A stretch of 64,000 nt of DNA from Cylindrotheca closterium (taxonomy: Eukaryota; Bacillariophyta; Bacillariophyceae; Bacillariales; Bacillariaceae), in contig CAKOGP040002058.1 in NCBI GenBank assembly GCA_933822405.4, positions 1-64,000 on the forward strand. The letters are read 5' to 3'. Both the position numbers and the translations under genes were made by a program. The notes below the pieces were generated by a model. It was not told where the DNA came from. It was given only the letters and a program-made list of their open reading frames with translations, and did no database searches. Below are positions 60,753-64,000 of the stretch, piece by piece (position 1 is the stretch's first letter; every line of letters begins with the position of its first letter).

Positions 60753-63700
60753 ATGGGGAAGAAACCAGCACCCATGTCGGAAGATGAAGGAGACGTTCCC
60801 TTGCATCCTCCACTGAGGTCCAATTCTCAGGATGCGGCGTCATCATCCTCCTCACCAATAATGAGCACTCCAAATCAACCTTCTGTCAACACACCACCAA
60901 CGCCTCAATCATCTCGAACCAGACGCAGTCAAGAAGCCCGGGCAAAGATGGAGGGCATGCCAAGTCCGGGTGGAACTATGAAAGCCAGAGCCAAGCTGGG
61001 CGACCACGAAAAGGAGACTGGTGCCGGAGTGGTGGCCAGCAATAAAGAGGAGTGTGCTCCCAGTCGCGCAGTCACAGACAATAATCCAGACGACTTCCCT
61101 CATACCCTCAACAAGACGCCCTATCCAGAATCGAGTGAATATACTAGTCGCGACAATATTGGGGAAAATCAGCAGCAGCATCGTCAAGCACAAAACAACG
61201 ATATCATTGGGCACGGCGCCTTTGCGATTCGTAATCCTAGTGGGAATAATGATGTTAATACTTCCATGGTGGACAATTTGATGGAGCCCCAAGAGTCGGC
61301 GCCAGGTTCCAATGGGTCGGTCAAAGGCTTGTTAGTTGCTGCCGAAGTAGCTTCCACGAACCGTGATCGAGAAATTCAAGAGGAGGCCGAACGATTGCGA
61401 CAGCAAATATGGGAAATGCAGCAACAAGGAGAGCAACAAGAAGTCGTCGTGGCCGTTCCCGCGGATGACGAAAAGTCGGCGCCAGAGGAGGTACCAGACG
61501 AAGCCGCACAAGCACGAAGACTTCTGGGCAAGATTGTGGCCTTTTGCCTTGTTGTGGGTGCCATTGCAATTGCTGTAATTTTCTTAGTTCCACCCTCGGA
61601 AGAACCCCCAAAACTTGTCTCGGATCTACCTTGTGTCTCGGAAAGCGAGGTTTTCCCGCTTGGTCTCTGTGTCGGAGATTGTGACAATGATGTGCGTGGT
61701 ATAAGTATTCTCTTTGCATTTTGTGATATGACGTATCTCACACTCATTTCCATGATTGTTTCGACTAAAAAAATAGGAAGACTGCCAAGACGGATTGGAG
61801 TGTTTTCAACGAAATGGAGGCGAAGCTGTGCCGGGCTGTAGCTGTGGCCAAGACGATTCCTCCCGAACCGATTATTGCGTGGCGATTAACTTCCCTCCAG
61901 TCATTGAGACCAACAAACCGCCATATGGTATCTGTCAGGGAGATTGCGATACCTCTGCAGATTGCCAAACGGGCCTGATTTGTTATCAACGATCGCGAGG
62001 AGAACCCGTTCCAGGGTGTTCTGGCGGTGAAAACGACGCGAGCAACAATGACTACTGCATTGATGGTGGCCCTTTGCCCTTCCTTGGTGTCTTTGGAGAT
62101 CGGCTGATTGGATCACCCGATGACAATTTCGGAACTTCGGTGAGCATCTCGAAGGATGGCACGATTCTGGCCGTTGGAGCACCCGAATTGGGGTCAACCG
62201 GGTATGTCGACATCTATAGCTCCCTATCCAATGCAACCGAGTCTGCCATGGCATCTTGGACCTTGATGGCCACGATACGTGGTGATGCGATTGGAGAGGC
62301 ATTTGGTTCGATAGTGTCACTATCAGGAGATGGAAAGACTGTGGCAGTTGGTAGTGTGTTGGAGAATAGAAACCCAGATGGAAGTCAATTGAATACAGGA
62401 AGCGTCCGAGTCTTCCAAGCATCGGATGACTTGAAGAACTGGGTCATGATTGGAGAGGAACTGATGGGAGACGAATACGAAATGGATGGTGACAAATTCG
62501 AATTTTCGATAGCTCTTTCCAGTGATGGAACGTATGTGGCAATCGGTCAAATGTACTCGCCAACGGGTCGGGGAACCCTACTATTTCGCAATGACAATGA
62601 CAATTGGATGTTCTGGGGCTCTCCATTTTCAGAATTCCGCACTGGGTCTGATGTCACACTTGCAACTGCCGCTTCTGGTGACCTTCGAGTGGCTATCAAT
62701 GGAGAGAATAGTGTACTTGGCCCAGGACAGGTACATGTATCAGAGTTAGGAGTAAATGGAGAATGGACCGAGATTGGGCAATCACTTGGTGAAAATGACG
62801 GTGCGGCGATAGCCTTATCGGATGATGGAACAATCATGGCTCTGTCGATTACGAATCGAACAAGCAGTTTGGGTGACAGCGGTCCAGAGCACGTAGCTGT
62901 TTATCGATTAGACAATTCCTCTTTGCCCACGAAGTGGTCACAAATGGGTGTACTGATTCCAATTCCAGGCGGAGATGTATCCAACGAGCCCTCGATTGCT
63001 CTTTCAAGTGATGGATTCTTGCTTGCTATTGGTGAGCCATGGCACGAAGATGTTGGCCGGGTCCGGCTGTTGTCGTACAACGAGCGAATAGACAGATGGG
63101 AGCCATTCGGCGACCATATTATTGGGAATGCCTTTGGTGGTTTCTTTGGCGCTGCGATATCTCTTGTAGAGTCACGTGACCAGTCCAAACTTGCTGTCGG
63201 CGCTCCATCTTCTCCCTTGAATCGAGGTGCGCGTGGCGCAGTGTCTTGTTATCAAGTGCTATTGGAAGAAGACGAAGCTGCCGATGCGACCTTTTCACCA
63301 ACGCCAACACCAACCGCATCTCCTGTGGTGTCTTTTGAAGAGGTAGTCTACCTGAAAGGGAAGGAAAGTCGCGAGGCCATTGGTACCTCACTAGCACTTT
63401 CAAGAGACGGCAAGTCGTTTGCATACACAATACAGACTCCAGATGGACTGGAGTCAGTAAGGACTATCAAGTATGACTCTTTGGAGAATCAATGGGATGA
63501 TCTTGGGACTATTTTGGGCGATGAAGTCGGTGCGGACTTTGGTCGTTCGCTCTCCTTCTCGGGAGACGGCTCTATTCTTGCTATTGGAATTCCGAAAAGC
63601 AGCAACGGAACAATAGTTAACAAAGGAAGAATTCGAGTGCTAAGTCACAATGGAACTTGGAACCAAATTGGTGGCGACATCGTGCCCAAGGCTGAGGAAC

Positions 63701-64000
63701 GATTCGAATGCTTTGATGGAGTGCCTGTCCCAGACGACGTTTTCTGCCGGCAAGATGATGCTTCAAACATCGATGGAGGTAACTTCGGATTTTCGATTTC
63801 AATATCTGAAGGCGGGTCGATTCTAGCTGTGGGCTCACCGTTTGGATACGACGAAGCTGGACAAGTTGATATCTATGAGTTTCAAGCTGGAGATTGGATC
63901 CAAGTAGGAGGCTCCATCGTTGGGCCCAAAAGTCAATATGGTAAACTTGGTTGGTCTGTTTCCTTGTCAAGTGATGGCCTCCGTGTCGCAGCTGGAGCTA
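60753..64000 (+). CDS. Membrane-anchored FG-GAP beta-propeller protein (2 exons seen, runs off window)
   Basis: ATG at 60753. Exon 1 is 60753-61692; intron 61693-61786 (GTGCGT...ATAG, 94 nt); exon 2 starts at 61787 and is still open at 64000, so the protein exceeds 1000 residues and its end is not seen. Cytosolic part of about 255 residues: Ser/Pro-rich and Gln-rich with a short coiled coil. One transmembrane helix 'IVAFCLVVGAIAIAVIFLV'. Outside: two Cys-rich units with the pattern 'GDCDxDxDCQxGLxCxQR' and 'VPGCSxG', one spanning the intron. Then a long series of FG-GAP-like repeats, 'FGTSVSISKDGTILAVGAPE', 'FGSIVSLSGDGKTVAVGS', 'FGFSISISEGGSILAVGSPF', the integrin-alpha type propeller, broken by a Thr/Pro linker near 63300. 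Probably an adhesion or surface protein. Confidence 0.8.

Noticed and set aside
1..64000. tRNA genes, rRNA genes and CRISPR arrays
   Set aside because: I looked for tRNA-like B-box sequences and regular spacer arrays and saw none I could support by eye; a covariance-model scan would be needed to exclude a tRNA.

Overview
The window looks like nuclear DNA of a diatom, probably a pennate species with a repeat-rich genome. The evidence is: a nucleus-encoded PsbU with a bipartite plastid presequence and a twin-arginine thylakoid signal; an aminopropyltransferase fused to S-adenosylmethionine-decarboxylase-like modules, a fusion class described in diatoms and linked to silica-forming long-chain polyamines; a secreted protease with long Pro-Ser-Ser repeats; BspA-type leucine-rich repeat genes; and short GT-AG introns (about 66-95 nt). 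I cannot name the species from sequence alone. One 10-N assembly gap lies at 39769-39778.

Layout. 1-5.3 kb: three tandem copies of a BspA-LRR/ankyrin-like gene, two heavily decayed and one with a single frameshift. 5.7-15.5 kb (minus strand): scramblase-like protein, membrane-anchored beta-propeller protein with a phytase-esterase-like domain, probable plastid Gfo/Idh/MocA oxidoreductase, secreted trypsin-like protease. 16.8-25.1 kb: a SET/aminopropyltransferase/SAMDC-like fusion, a small unknown gene, a YqgF/RuvX-like protein and a branched-chain aminotransferase. 25.8-41.3 kb: an accessory-looking region. It holds five full or broken members of an unrecognised helical (TPR-like) family, a protein with a repeated small domain, a 2.2-kb insertion between 190-bp direct repeats carrying a foreign-looking membrane-protein ORF with an in-frame stop, a PHD/F-box protein, an APMAP/strictosidine-synthase-like protein, and a tyrosine-recombinase remnant directly against psbU. 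42-49 kb: an SGNH-like membrane protein, a DUF2306-like protein, an Mpv17/PMP22 protein and two tandem ABA4-like (DUF4281) proteins. 49.5-64 kb: an acidic repeat protein, two tandem seven-transmembrane receptors with a 405-bp identical tract, a RING/TPR pseudogene beside its intact MYND-RING-TPR relative, and an FG-GAP membrane protein that runs off the end.

Genes appear to be individual units rather than operons. The recurring theme is local duplication followed by decay: LRR genes, the TPR-like family, ABA4-like genes, receptors and RING genes. The two most interesting items are the ER-targeted SET-aminopropyltransferase fusion at 16780-20658 and the repeat-bounded insertion at 30470-33087.
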